From positions 6,649,805-6,713,804 of the forward strand of contig NC_079484.1 of assembly GCF_026230105.1 (NCBI RefSeq): a stretch of 64,000 nt of DNA, in the 5' to 3' direction. This DNA comes from Diorhabda sublineata (Eukaryota; Arthropoda; Insecta; Coleoptera; Chrysomelidae). Below, one piece after another: positions 1 through 13,235 of the stretch (within the stretch, counting starts at the first letter, position 1; each line of letters starts with the position of its first letter). Made by a program: the position numbers and the translations under genes. Below the pieces are notes generated by a model that worked only from the letters and a program-made list of their open reading frames with translations, searched no databases and was not told the origin of the DNA.

Positions 1-1032
1 TAATTTTATGGTTAGCTGCTCCAACGTCCAATTCATATGATCCTGTACAAAACGATGATGTGCTGGGGTATATTTTAGACCATTCGTAGGTATTTTTGTG
101 GTTAGATGTTCAATTCAGATGAATCTGTGCAAAAAGACGTTGAGCTAGGGTAAGTTCTGGAGCATTCGCAGATAATTTTATGGTTAGCTGCTCAAACGTC
201 CAATTCATATGATCCTGTACAAAACGAAGATGTGCTGGGGTAAATTTTGGACCATTCGTAAGTATTTTAGTGGTTACATGTTCAATTCAGATGAATCTGT
301 GCAAAAAGACGTTGAGCTAGGGTAAGTTCTGGAGCATTCGCAGATAATTTTATGGTTAACTGCTCAAACGTCCAATTCATATGATCCTGTACAAAACGAA
401 GATGTGCTGGGGTAAATTTTGGACCATTCGTAAGTATTTTAGTGGTTAGATGTTCAATTCAGATGAATCTGTGCAAAAAGACGTTGAGCTAGGGTAAGTT
501 CTGGAGCATTCGCAGATAATTTTATGGTTAGCTGCTCAAACGTCCAATTCATATGATCCTGTACAAAACGAAGATGTGCTGGGGTAAATTTTGGACCATT
601 CGTAGGTATTTTTGTGGTTAGATGTTCAATTCAGATGAATCTGTGCAAAAAGACGTTGAGCTACGGTACGTTTTGGACCATTCGCAGATAATTTTATGGT
701 TAGCTGCTCAAACGTCCAATTCATATGATCCTGTACAAAACGATGATGTGCTGGGGTAAATTTTGGACCATTCGTAGGTATTTTAGTGGTAACATGTTCA
801 ATTCAGATGAATCTGTGCAAAAAGACGTTGAGCTACGGTACGTTCTGGACCATTCGCAGATAATTTTACGGTTAGCTGCTCAAACGTCCAATTCACATAA
901 TCCTGTACAAAACGATGATGAGCTGGGATATATTTTGGACCACTCGTAGCTATTTTAGTGGTTAGATATCCAATTCAGATGAATCTGTGCAAAAAGACGA
1001 AGAACTGGTATAAATGCTGGAACATTCGCAAC
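1..1032. repeat. 172-bp tandem satellite, six copies, dimer of ~86-bp halves
   Basis: Copies begin at about 1, 173, 345, 517, 689 and 861, a constant spacing of 172 bp. Each unit is two diverged halves of about 86 bp. One half contains GTTAGCTGCTC and ATGATCCTGTACAAAACG; the other contains GTTAGATGTTC and ATGAATCTGTGCAAAAAGACG; each ends in a CATTCG motif. The array runs off the left edge, so its true length is unknown. The last copy decays after about 1010. Neither 86 nor 172 is a multiple of three, so it is not a coding repeat. It probably lies in a downstream intron of, or just beyond, kismet. Confidence 0.95.
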
Positions 1033-2679
1033 AACATTCAGTGGTCGGGTTACTTTTCTGATGTCATCGTCTTACTATCTACTGACTTATAGGTTCTAAC
1101 TCATATTTCTCAAAGGTATTATTGTACTTGAGCTGCGTTTAGATGACGATTTATTTCATGTTGTCAATTGATATAATAAAGCGATCATCATGTTCAGTTC
1201 CATATCGCTTTTTAGATTTTCCACGCACACTTGCATACTTCATATCTGTTGTCGAGCAACAGCTATGTCGATTTTCAATTAAAGCCATTGGTCGCGACAA
1301 TTTTTGCTTAAGCTAACAGAAATTAAATTCTATTGGCAAAGGCAATGATTTCAATCTGATATAAGTTTGTTGTTCTAGGTTACGGGTATATGTATAAAAT
1401 TTCCAAAATGATGAACCCCCTGGCGTTCACTATTTTGAAAATAGTCTACAAAGAAAAGTTACAATTTTGACAAACTCATATAGAAGAAGATTAAATTGTC
1501 GTTCAAGCAGCATTGATTTTTTTTCTTCAACTGATAATTAGAGCTTAAGTGAAAAGTTGTTAGAGGTTTGATTTTTATTTATATTTAAAAATATATAAAT
1601 GTTCCAGAATTAAGAATTTCTAGAGGATGAGTATTTTCAAAAATAAGAGTACCTCGTCTATATAACTTTTTTTCAATTGAATTATACACAAAAATCTGCC
1701 GAATGGTTTCAATTGAAGGGTAATTATAAGATATTGTGATCAATTTATTTCATGTCAAAGTATCCCCATACCATATGAATATTGGTCAGATTCAGAATAT
1801 GAACCAGACAACATTTTTAATTACAAGAAAAGCCTTTTTGTATGGAAAAGTATAAGTAATCAATTTTCAAGAGAAATTTTTTCAATAATTGAAAATTATA
1901 CAAGTTCAAAAGTACAAAAACCCGAATCCAAATGGGATGGGGTAGATACTGACTTATCTTCTGAAAATGATCATAATAAATTAATTCTAAATAGAAACCG
2001 TTTGGCAGGTATTTGAAAAAATGACTTCAATTCATCCCCAACGTACTATGAGCTTTAGAAACTAATGAACATGATTGTATAGGATTCTTTCTGATTCATA
2101 GTAGATTTATAAATTTTCTTCAACATCTAGGTATTGTATTAATTTTGTACAAAAAACTAACGTACATTCTTAAATTGTTTATGATTCAATTTTTTGAAAA
2201 GTCTGTACTCTATGGAAAATACTTTTTTATTATCGCGGAAAACTGGCATTTGGGTTGTCAAAATTCTAAAGTTTAAAACTCTGTACAAGGAAAACCAAAA
2301 TAAAAAGAGTAACACACCCTTATTTTCGATATTAAAAAAACTGATTGAGAAAAACTGTCTCATTGGAGAAAATGAAGAAACTAATTAATTAATAGTGAGC
2401 AACTGATTAATAGTAATTAGCAGGATTTTTTATGTTTAATATGTACTTAATATACAGAGTGACCTTTCTTTATATGTTTAATTGTTTAACAATGATTAGT
2501 TAATTAATTATTGTGATCACGCCTTTCAATCTTTGAAGATTGAGGCGAATTATTCCTATTTTTTTATAAAGTCCTATGGGTTTGGCTATTCTCATTATTT
2601 TTTTCCACTCTACTCTATTTTTACACGCTTTATAGTAACTTCGTCTGCATGTATGAGCCCTGTATCTGTGAAGTTAATA
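1033..2679. other. AT-rich non-coding stretch with one short open frame
   Basis: No recognisable gene is present. A 98-codon frame without ATG runs from about 1720 to the TGA at 2014-2016 on the plus strand. It contains EYWSDSEYEPDN and NQFSREIFSIIENY and is acidic and aromatic in composition. It may be a decayed transposon protein, but I cannot name it. A perfect hairpin with arms CAATCTT/AAGATTG lies near 2527-2543, and a TATACAGAGTG motif typical of transposon ends is at about 2451. Confidence 0.4.
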
Positions 2680-3830
2680 AAAGGTTGTCCAACTATAATG
2701 CACGATGTTAATTGTGAGTCGCTTTTTAACGTCAAGTGTTTTGCCCAACTTAATTTGACATTTCTTTGTTTCAGTGTTTGACAACTTTAACCATGGAGAG
2801 GTACACAATTGAGCCTCGCGTTAAGATTGTTGAAGCATTTTCGTGCGCAAATTTCAGCAAACCGGGTCTGTAGGAAATGTGAAAACACCTGTGGATGCTC
2901 GCTCCGTTCGTTCTGCGGAAAACATTACTGTTGTTCGCGATAGTGAGGCAGAAGAGCCGTCAACCTCGACTCGTCGTCGTGCCCAACAATTAAACATCTC
3001 ACGAACATCACTGATGCGAATTCTGAATAAAGATTTGAATTTACACGCTTACAAGGTTCAATTGACTCAAGAGCTGAAGCCCGCTGACCATTTCAAGCGT
3101 CGTCAATAAGCCGAATGGTTGGTTGAACAGACAGAAGTGAATGGTGACTTTACAAAGAAAATCATCTTCAGCGACGAGGCACACTTTCACCTCAGTGGAC
3201 TCGTTAACAAGCAGAATTGCCGCATTTGGACAAATGAGAATCCACGAGTGATTGTTTGGTGCGGTTCATGTGCTGGCGGCGTCATCGGGCCGTACTTCTT
3301 CTTCTTCGGTCAAGCAGTTACTGTGAATAGTGTTCGCTATCGCGAGATGATAACGGACTTCATTGTGGCCAGAAACTGAGGATATGGACCCGGACGATAT
3401 GTGTTTCCAACAGGATGGTGCCACTTGTCACGCAGCCAACGAAACAATGGCTCTTTCAATGGTCGTGTTGTCTCACGTCGTGGCGAAGTAAATTGGCCGC
3501 CACGATCATGTGATTTGACACCGTTGGACTTTTTTCTTTAGGGATATTTTAAAGAAAAAGTGTACGTCAATAAGCCAAGAACAATTCATGAGCTAAATGA
3601 TGAGATAATTCGGCACATTAACGACATTGAACCTCAATTATGTCTTAGAGTCATTGAAAATGTGGAAAATCTGATAGAGGTATGCCACCGAAGCCGTGAC
3701 GAGCATTTGGCCGATATTTTGTTTCACACATAATTGTCATAGATCCTTCTATCACTATAAAAAATATTAAGATAATTCTCTGAAAACTTTTTGTTTTATT
3801 TACAATTAACATCGTGGTTGGACCACCCTT
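2680..3830 (+). mobile_element. mariner-type DNA transposon, inactivated
   Basis: The element has imperfect terminal inverted repeats. The left one is near 2680-2715 and the right one, inverted, near 3801-3830. They share CACGATGTTAATTG (one base off on the right) and a GGTCCAAC-like block, and TA dinucleotides flank both ends. Between them is a decayed mariner-family transposase on the plus strand, starting at the ATG at 2793. It contains STRRRAQQLNISRTSLMRIL (paired-like helix-turn-helix), IIFSDEAHFHL (first catalytic Asp), a degraded QQDGATCH block and DLTPLDFFL. The frame is broken near 2840, by a stop at 3107-3109 and by further frameshifts after 3240, so no active protein can be made. 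It sits on the opposite strand to kismet. Confidence 0.9.
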
Positions 3831-3899
3831 TACAACTCCCCAAAACATATTTATGAATTTATTTCAAAGAGGATTGGAATTTTGTGTGACTGATTTTTT

Positions 3900-4260
3900 T
3901 CTCAAAAAATTGATTTTATTTATTAATGTAACCTCCTTCAACAGTAATCCAATCATTCCAACGCTTCTCTAACTTCTCGATGCCGTGCTTGTATCAGGAT
4001 TTGTCTTTTGCCTCAAAGTAGGCTTCAGTTTCCGCATCTTCTTCTTCGTTTGAGTTGGATTTCTTAGTGGCGAATATTCTTTTTTAGATTAGTAAATAGT
4101 CAGTAGTCACATGGTGCCAGATATGGACTATACGGTGGCCGAAGAAGCTATTCAAAGCATAATTCGTTTTATTTTACCATCTTTGTCATCGACTTGTGAA
4201 TCTGTGCAATGTCTCGGTGAAAAAGTGGTTTTTTCTTTGACATACGAGGCCGTTTTTCCT
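3900..4260 (-). mobile_element. second mariner relic, C-terminal part of transposase
   Basis: Read on the minus strand, this gives EDAETEAYFEAKDKS followed by a stop, then YKHGIEKLEKRWNDWITVEG. This is the characteristic C-terminus of a mariner transposase from a different subfamily than the adjacent element. Further upstream (about 4190-4260) only scraps of the catalytic core remain. Several stops and frameshifts are present and no terminal repeats were recognised. Orientation is opposite to the 2.7-3.8 kb mariner. Confidence 0.8.
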
Positions 4261-6529
4261 TGATTTTGATAGAGTTCAGATAACACTACTAATGCTGAGC
4301 TAGTACAGTATTTGTTTTCATCGAGAAGCAATGATAAACTAACACACGAAATTGTTTTGAATCCACTGTTTAGAAAATAACAAAAGTAGCTTCACTTAAA
4401 TGGCCGTCATTTTTTTCTGACTAAAGGAAATTTCATGAAATATGAAAATAGAAAACGAGAAAAAGGATTTTGAAGCGCTATAAGCGATAGCCATAATCCA
4501 AAAAAGTATAAAAACTTGAAATAAAAAATTAGACCAAATTATGATTAAAATATTAATATAATAATATGAAGCAGTCGCCTAAGGTATATACGACATTATA
4601 TATGGGGCCAAAACTATGAAACGTGGTGTTGAACATTTATTTTTGTTACATTATATAATTTTGATTTCAAATTTAAATATTTTACTCTCGATTAAAATTC
4701 CTATTTTTTGTTCTTCCCTGTACGCTGATCGAAAATTTAGAATTGTGACAACTGAAATGCCAATTTTTTTATCATGATTTCAATTTCCTACATTTTTTGA
4801 AACTTCATTATCAATAACACAAAATTATTGGAAAAAAATACCATTTTTTAAATTACATAAAAAGTGACGTTTTTAGAAAAGAAATTTTAAATTAATTAGC
4901 AATACCGAACGCAAACACAGTTTTGAAAAATGACAACTAGACATGTGGGAATGGCACAACTGAATACACTGAGAAAAGTTTTCTATACGTGCACTTCCAA
5001 TATATATTAGAAAATACCAAATTTATTGACATTATTACAATCGACGAATATTTGATCTTATAATTAAAATAATAAAGTATTTGATCTTATTCTTTCAGTG
5101 TATTCTATTGTACTTTAGAACATAGCATGTCGAAGGAAGATCTCGCTTCTGTGTATCGTTTTTCTGGTAAAAACTCATTATATATATAATGAAAAACCAC
5201 TGGGATCTAAATTAATTGAACGTTTGGGGTTGTATATCCAGTTTCTCGTTTAATTAACTAAGATCGTGTAGAGGCACGTGTTGTTTTGAATCAAAAAAAA
5301 ATGCCCAGTGTTTTTTTCATCAAAAAGGGCGACGCAAAAAATTTAATTTTTAATGACCACCCTAATATAGCCGCTAGAAGGGCTCTGGACATTTTCAAAT
5401 CACATCTGTACCCATCTGATTTCTATATTCTAATTTTTTTGAAACTCTTGGATAATATCTGTTATAATATTTCGCTGGCAACTTTTGTGTTCGATATCGC
5501 ATCCATGTAACAGTGATAATTAATATCGAATTACTTGTTTCGAACAGAGTTTTCAAAATTTAATCTAAAATGTGTACGTAATCTTTATACATTTTCAAAA
5601 TATCAACAAAACGAAAATTCGAACTTCAACTGACAAGAAAATATTTCAATACGTGATTCTCAGGTGACTGGAGTTTTTTAGGGACTCCCCATGACCTTGG
5701 CATCTTATATCACACAATTAATATATATTCATGAGATAATTATAATGCGTCACTTTTTATTTGAAAAAAAAATAGAGCCAAAAGTAGAATTTCAAGTAAA
5801 ATAATTATGATAATCCGATTTCATAAACATTTTACTCAATAACATCTTTATAACATAATAATTTATTAGTTTCTCGTTAAAACTAATATCTATAAAGGCG
5901 TTACGTTTCTAAACATAAAACTACTAATTTCAAGCTAAAACAAAACTAAAAATGCATCAATCTGCTTCGAAAGCTATTTATTTAAAGCGAACCCATGGCC
6001 TCTTAAAGGAACTGAATCTGTGTGATTTTTAAATCGACACTTCTAGTTTTCGTCATGCGAGACCGATAAGCAAAGGGTTTGGAACATTGTTCTCGATCAT
6101 TAATTATAGAGAGCAATATTTCAAAATTTTGGGAAAATCAACTATCGGTTCAATTCAAGTGATAAATAATGCCGAAAAAAATTTTTCCACTGCCAAATTT
6201 ACATATTCACACATTTATTTGATAATAAAGATAAATTCAACAATAGTTACTGTATCATTTATCTGGGGCAATTAGACCACCGATGTATGTATCTGAATTC
6301 TAGTAAGATTTACTTGAATTTTTGTGTCCAGTAAAAAACAACTCGTTTCTTATATCCTAACCCAAGAAATAATTTGCAAGAATCATCAACCGGGCAGATG
6401 GAAAGCGACAATTTCGAATGAAGATTCAAGTCGTTGTTGAAGGAGATCAATATGCACCTATCAAAGTTTCCACAGCGAAAGTAATCTGCATAAAAAAGAC
6501 CAATTCTCAAGCTAATATATAAACATTGT
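4261..6529. other. AT-rich intergenic or intronic DNA without recognised genes
   Basis: Nothing convincingly coding is seen. Around 4468-4500 there is a short AAGCGATAGCCATAATCCA stretch that matches the 3' end of the RTE-like element at 49.5-49.9 kb, so a retroelement 3' stub is likely here. A 74-codon frame at 5286-5510 has no family resemblance and is probably chance. Confidence 0.4.
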
Positions 6530-6990
6530 AGAAGAGCCAATTGGGTAACTGCATTCTTCGTTATGTGTTTTGTCAGTTCGATCCAACGTTAACAATCACC
6601 ATTGAAAAGGCTTTTCAACCCTTGCTACATGCATTTTCACCCTTCCACCTAATATTTTAACATCTATAACCAGCTGCAGGACTAGATAATAACTTCCCTC
6701 GCCACCAGACAAAACAGCTTATACTTGATTACTTTCCAATAGTTATTGGCTGTTTTTAGCACTTCTTTTTGTGTGCTATCCAAGAGAGTTTGAGCATTCG
6801 TCTATGTAACCGCATTTCCAATGCTTCAATGTGGTTAATTAATGACAGTTTTAAGTTCTAAACTTCCACTCCATACAAAAGTACCGAATAAACATAGTAC
6901 TGTCATATTTCTAAATTAAGGTGATCTCGGTACAGAGAAATATTTTCATTTATCCAATATATCCTCTGGATTAATCAAAATTTGAATTAT
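6530..6990 (-). mobile_element. RTE-like non-LTR retrotransposon relic (post-RT region)
   Basis: The minus strand reads, with stops, YYVYSVLLYGVEV then HIEALEMRLHRRMLKLSWIAH and, further on, a degraded glycine/arginine/lysine block and LDRTDK. This order (LLYG, then E-RR-LK-SW, then a basic GRR-like block) is the region after the reverse transcriptase of RTE-like elements that are common in beetles. The frame is broken many times, so it is a dead fragment. Confidence 0.65.
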
Positions 6991-8267
6991 TTTTGATTTG
7001 AAACGTTATGGTACAAAAGCAGTCGAATAAATAGATGAGCAAGATGTTGCTTCGTATGAACATTGGCGGGTCTATCGTAATCTGGTGAGAATAGATGGTA
7101 GAGCAGTTCCTTCTGTTACCAATTTAACCTTCCGCCAGGCGCTTAGACCACCAGGGGCTAGCTAGTTGAAAAAACAATGTCAATTAACAAAGAATTTAAT
7201 GAATTTATTTCAAATAGGATCATATTTTTATTGCACAATATATTACGAACGATTATACCTGAACTTTTTTAACACGGTATTATTGTTCTTTTCGCTGATA
7301 ACGAAGACTTAGAAAAGCTTGAACGTCAATGGAGAGGTTTTTATGTCTGGCCCAACATACAACTGTTCTTTCATCAAATATTGTGCCAGATTTTTTAAGA
7401 AAAATACCACTTGGCGTTACGGGCGACAGTTGCCAACTTTCACTCATCATTCATTGAACGACTGAGATTTACTTTTGCCCTTTTGGTGTAGGAGATGCAT
7501 AGCAGGTAGAAGGAGAGCACAAAAAGTCAGCCGAAATTTCCCATTTTCTAAATAATAACGAGAACACGACGAAAGATTAATTGATCTAGCAAAACATAGA
7601 GAGCAGGGCTCAAAACTTGTGCTCGATAGATAAGAACTAGATAAAGACGCATATAAAGAAAAATTGAGGTGAAAACTGTATAAAATGAATTAATAATTAT
7701 ATTAATCGTAGCTATAGTAGATAACCTCACAAAAAACCGGCCTTTCCGATTAAGAATCCTTGTTGATATGTAATTAGAGGTTTATTTTATTTAGGCAATA
7801 ATTAGGTACGTTCCTGCAGTATGATATGAACAACTTTGGTGCACTAGGCAGGACTTCATTATAATTTATTATGAAAACGTAACCAACAATTGGTGCTGGA
7901 ACACCATAGGGAGGAAAAAAAAAAGAAAATCATCATTTTAAATAGTTTTACTTTCATTTCAACCACCAACTAAATACTGTATCATTATTTTTAAAATATT
8001 TTTCAACCTGATAAAACATGATGCACGATCTAAAATATGTGTTGATATACGCGGATGCACATATTCCAAAACTTATTCAAAAATTCTCTTTTTTTATGTT
8101 ACACTTTCAGAACCTCCTATAGAATAGCAAAAGATTATAGTTTTGATATTGACACTATTTGTTTGAACATCATTTAATGGTCCATATTTGTAGAAACAAG
8201 AGATAAAAAACCTCATGAATTTCCAAAATGGAAACAATCATGGATTAGTAGGTGAACAAAAAATATA
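6991..8267. other. non-coding DNA, nothing recognised
   Basis: The stretch is AT-rich with a slightly less AT-rich patch at 7040-7500. No coherent reading frame, RNA gene or repeat was recognised. Confidence 0.35.
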
Positions 8268-9556
8268 AGGAAGAAACCCTAAATTAGTTACGTAAAGAAA
8301 CTCTACATGTTTTAGTACCAACGTAGATTCATTAATTTTGGAAATATTTTCAGAAAGAAACCCTGAATTAGTTATGTGAAGAAATTCTACATATTACCAA
8401 CGATTCATTAATTTTGGAAATATTTTTAGGAAGAAACCTAAATTAGTTATGTGAAGAAACTCTACATATCACCACCAGCACCGTAGATTCATAAATTTTG
8501 GAAATATTTTCAGAAAGAAATCCTCCATAAGTTATGTGAAGAACCTCTACATATCTCCACCGTAGATTCATTAATTTTGGAAATCTTTTCAGAGGGAAAC
8601 CCTAAATTAGTTATGTGAAGAAACTCTACATATCTCCACCGTAGATTCTTTAATTTTGGAGAACTATTCAGAAAGTAATCCTCCATAAGTTATGTGAAGA
8701 AATTCTACATTTACCACCTGCACCGCAGATTCATAAATTTTGGAAATATTTTCAGAAAGAAACCCTAAATTAGTTATGTGAAGAAACTCTACATATCTCC
8801 ACCGTAGATTCTTTAATTTTGGAGAACTATTCAGAAAGAAATCCTCCATAAGTTATGTGAAGAAATTCTACATATTACAACCAGCACCGTAGATTCATAA
8901 ATTTTGGAAATATTTTTAGAAAGAAACCCTAAATTAGTTTTGTCAAAAAATTCTACATATTACCACTTTAGATTCTTTAATTTTGGAAATCTTTTCAGAA
9001 AGAAGCCCTAAATTAGTTATGTGAAGAAACTCTACATATCTCCACCGTAGATTCTTTAATTTTGGAGAACTATTCAGAAAGAAATCCTCCATAAGTTATG
9101 TGAAGAAAGTCTACATATCTCCACCGTAGATTCATAAATTTTGGAAATATTTTTAGAAAGAAACCCTAAATTAGTTTTGTCAAAAAATTCTACATATTAC
9201 CACTTTAGATTCTTTAATTTTGGAAATCTTTTCAGAAAGAAGCCCTAAATTAGTTATGTGAAGAAACTCTACATATCTCCACCGTAGATTCTTTAATTTT
9301 GGAGAACTATTCAGAAAGTAATCCTCCATAAGTTATGTGAAGAAATTCTACATTTACCACCTGCACCGCAGATTCATAAATTTTGGAAATATTTTCAGAA
9401 AGAAATCCTCCATAAGTTATGTGAAGAAACTCTACATATCTCCACCGTAGATTCTTTAATTTTGGAGAACTATTCAGAAAAAAATCCTCCATAAGTTATG
9501 TGAAGAAAGTCTACATATCTCCACCGCAGATTCTTTAATCTTGGAAATTTTTTCAA
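8268..9556. repeat. ~80-bp tandem satellite, about 16 copies with higher-order structure
   Basis: The unit contains TTAGTTATGTGAAGAA, CTACATATCTCCACCGTAG and TTTAATTTTGGA, with spacing varying between about 76 and 85 bp. At least two monomer types alternate: CCTAAATTAG versus CCTCCATAAG, and TTCATAAA versus TTCTTTAA. Blocks are duplicated at two scales. The stretch at about 8893-9060 recurs about 240 bp later (three units), and 8664-8849 recurs almost identically at 9307-9492, 643 bp later (eight units). Short open frames on the minus strand inside it are by-products of the repetition. Confidence 0.95.
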
Positions 9557-9949
9557 GATAATGTAATAAATACAATAGGAAATTAGAAAATATCAAAAAG
9601 AAAAGAATCAAATTGATAGTACGAGTATATGCTGTAACAAAATGATCGGGTAAGATTCACTGATATCTTCTTCTAAGCAGAAGGATAAAAAAATATAATA
9701 TGAAAACAAACTATAAAGAAATAATAAAAATGTTCAAGAAAGCACATGTTACAAAAAATAAGCTCCAAATAGACAGTAAAGAAATTGCTTAAAATTGGAA
9801 ATCTACAAAAAAATTTTGAATAATCTAAAATGTAACAAAACTAAATTGAATCTTAAGAAAACTCTAGGTAAAGATAATATCTATGAAACTGGCGATTTCC
9901 GAACTAACTGAATTAAATCCACTTTTTTATCTTCCCAGAAGAAGCTTAG

Positions 9950-10140
9950 TCTTAGACTTAGTGAATATATATTATATATGCTTCATAAAGTCTTTTGGCA
10001 GTCGAATGTTAATCGGCATACGGGTTATTTTTTACTTGGTCTTCCAACCCTTCACTTTACCTGTATTTTCTTCATTTGTAATAAGTAAAATTTTGTCTTT
10101 TCATATGTATTATATGCGAAATTCCCAACTTAAAACTACA
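9950..10140 (-). mobile_element. possible RTE-like retrotransposon tail
   Basis: On the minus strand a broken frame reads HIIHMKRQNFTYYK, then a stop and a GWKTK-like basic block, then TAKRLYEAYI. The order resembles the HIMR...LL...GRR...SWL tail seen in other RTE-like relics in this window. Similarity is weak and it could be coincidence. Confidence 0.3.
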
Positions 10141-13100
10141 TAGCTTTATATAATCAGGATGAGTAACATAAGAATTATTTTGAATATAATTGCAAAAATG
10201 TATTTCTTAATTCCAGTTATTCAGAGATAATTTTTTTGGTGTAGATAAACAGTAAAAAAAGATCTAAACTAATTGTCTCATTTCAAAATCCGTTAGTTGA
10301 ATTTTCCCAAAATTAAAAAAATAATATCAGAAATCAAAACGATTTCGGTATATATTTCTAAAAATTAATTATATAATTAATAACGATATACATCGGTAGA
10401 ATAAAAAAATGTTCCAATATTAAATAATTGCGCCGATCTTTACAAATTACCTGTAGATTAACCAAATCCTAAACGTATTTTGTATTAAATAGGAAGTGAA
10501 TATTCCAAAGATGCGAAGATCATTTCGAAGTCCTTATAGAATAAAAATAATGCTTTGATTTTTTTTGTAGCAGTATTTTTTTCAATGTTATTTTATCTAA
10601 AAGAGAATTTGGTATCAAGTGCCATACCGTCACTTCTCAGTGTTTTGGGGTTGGGAACCAATTTATTGGATGTTTTTTATTATTAGTGTTAATAACAAAA
10701 TGTATGGTTAAAAAAAGCAATGAAGCTGTGATATGTGATATGTAAAAAGGTACAAACACAACCTTACTCGTTTTGACATCCAAACAATCGGTGGTTAAGA
10801 AAAAAACAATTTAAACAGCAATACGTGCATTTAAACTAGACCAAGCAAAATAAAATATATAAAATTTAACAAGCAAAACACTAGTGAAAACATTTATAGA
10901 AAAATGTGATATTTAAACACACAAAAAAATTAAGTTCATTTAAAAGGAACATCAAACATTCGACATTATAAATGGAAATACGTATACATAAAAAATATAG
11001 TATGGTAGTAGATTTGAACATATAAATTTTTTTTTTTTTAATATTTGTACATTTATAATTTTCGTATTTTTATTGCTTATAACGCTACAAATTGCACCGT
11101 TTCCATGTAATTTTAATAAATTTGAAATACATAGTTAATAACCGCCCCATATGCAACTGTTTGAAACAAAGGTTGCAAATCAGTTGTTTTTGCAACGTAT
11201 AACAGCAGGGAGCGGTACACGAAGTGACTCGAACGAAACTAATTTGCAATCGGTTGTGCTGGTGACCCAGCGTTCCCAAGATGTAGAATGAGATGTTTTT
11301 AGGGATTTTTATTGTAAATAATAATTAACTAAGTCTGTTTTTCTGGATTTAAGGAGTCATTTGATATTTTATTTTCAATTCTAAACCCCAAGGTTGACAG
11401 CCCTAGTTACACCTACGGCGTTGGCGTTTGTGTACCGTTCTAGCTATCCTTGTTTTAGACGTTTCCATCTGGGTTCCCAACTCAGGAGTTTCCCCCCCTA
11501 AGTTTAAGGGGATAAATGTGGGATGGGATGTTTTAGGGGCAATATACCTTTAGTGATTTTTAAAACTTCAAATATCAATATATAACATTGTAAAGAATAA
11601 GTTCCGTAACATAATATCGATGGAAATGTTACAAAATATGATTATGGTTCGATCCACTCTACAACTAAATGGTGGATAATGAACAACATTTAAACCATCC
11701 GCAAAAATGTTAAAATTATTTTAAAAAATCAGAATATGAAGAAAATAATTTGTTACTTTAAGTTTTCGATAATTTATGAATAAAGAATTTAAAAAAATAA
11801 TGTTGTAGAATGAAATTATTTATTGATCGATTTTATTTGTTTAATGATATTTAATTATCTTCAATTATTTATTTTATAAATGATATAATTTCTTTAGGGA
11901 GAATCTCTAATATTTGTGGAGATTTTAGGAGGTTTTGATAGTGGCTTTAGGGAGATGAATTTTTGAGAGTTGGGAGTACTGAGGTGACCATGATTCCAAG
12001 TTGCATGTGGTGTTTTATTTGATTATCCCATGTTTATTATGTTTGTTCGGTATGAGTTATCAAGAACCAAACCTCAAAATTGTGGGAGACATTCGATAAA
12101 AAGTTATATGAGACAGTTTTTAATCTGCTACGAACAGTCTACAGTTCACAATTTGACTTAGATATGGATGGATCCAAAATTATTTCTGTATTCCCTCTAT
12201 ATTCTGCGGTATTGATAATAATAATCATTCTTCCTCATTTGAGTCTGATTATATAGAAAAATTAAGTTCAGCTGCTGCACCAACTGTTGCAAGATCAACT
12301 GGTTTGCAACTTTTTTTCGACACAGTTACTTCTAGGTGGGCGGTCGGCCTTAAAATACCAAAAACAGTTCTAAAACAGTTTATAGTTACCACTGTACTTC
12401 TCAAATGTCTATTTCTACCCTTATACTTTCATTAATTACTACCACTTCAATGATATTCTTTGTGGTACAAGTTTATGATCAGCTTTTGATAATATTTGGA
12501 CATGACCACCTGACGTATCTGAAATTTATCAATTTTGACAAATTGTAGCAAAAGTTTACCGATTCAAATTCAATTTGTACCTTTGTACGATAGTGAAAGT
12601 GATATCTACCTAACCAAACAACAAAAGCAGTTAATAATTTGTAAATATTTATTCATTTTGGAAGCAAACATAACTATGGTTAACTTTAAACTAAAAAAAC
12701 AACAGTTTAAAAAAATTTCACAGCTTTTTATTCAAGTTTCATTAAAGAATTTTTGACTAATATATGTGTATTTCATCAACATTTAATTAATCTAAAAGTT
12801 TTAACTAGTGTATTGCATATTTTATTCGACAAGTTATTTAAATAATTCTCACTTGGTCTAAGTTGTGTTAAAAAGACACTCACTTGTCCGGTTGCAAAAG
12901 AGTCAGGATATATTTGTTGAAACAGTAACCAATGTAAAAAATTTTAATCGGTAAATCGGCAATTCAACTAAGCAACTAGCATGACTTCGAAGCAGAATCA
13001 TGCATGTAACTGTTAAAAAAAGTCAAAAAGCGGAGGGCTCCCAACGATTTAAAAAAAAAACGATAAATGCCAATATTACAGGAAACCTTTATTATTTAAT

Positions 13101-13235
13101 TTAGTATATTAATACATATATAAGCGGTTCGTTAGAATAAGAAAATTTCAAAAATAAACCAAGTACATAAATCTGGTTGGAAATTTTTATAAATAAATTT
13201 AATGTCAAATAGTTATTGGTTTACTAGACCAGGGT
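10141..13235. other. long non-coding stretch with a few odd islands
   Basis: Most of it is featureless AT-rich DNA. The islands at 11085-11290 and 11380-11520 are less AT-rich; the latter holds CCTAGTTACACCTACGGCG and a C7 run and may be a transposon end. A 92-codon plus-strand frame without ATG (12157-12435) contains SSAAAPTVARSTGLQLFF. It is not recognised and could be a retro-pseudogene fragment. Confidence 0.35.

Noticed and set aside
725..949. A 74-codon open frame in the 172-bp satellite.
   Set aside because: Other copies of the unit carry stops in this frame, and 172 is not divisible by three.
8664..9492. Two nearly identical 61-codon open frames on the minus strand.
   Set aside because: They are copies of the same frame inside the ~80-bp satellite. 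The unit length is variable and not a multiple of three, so coding is not maintained.
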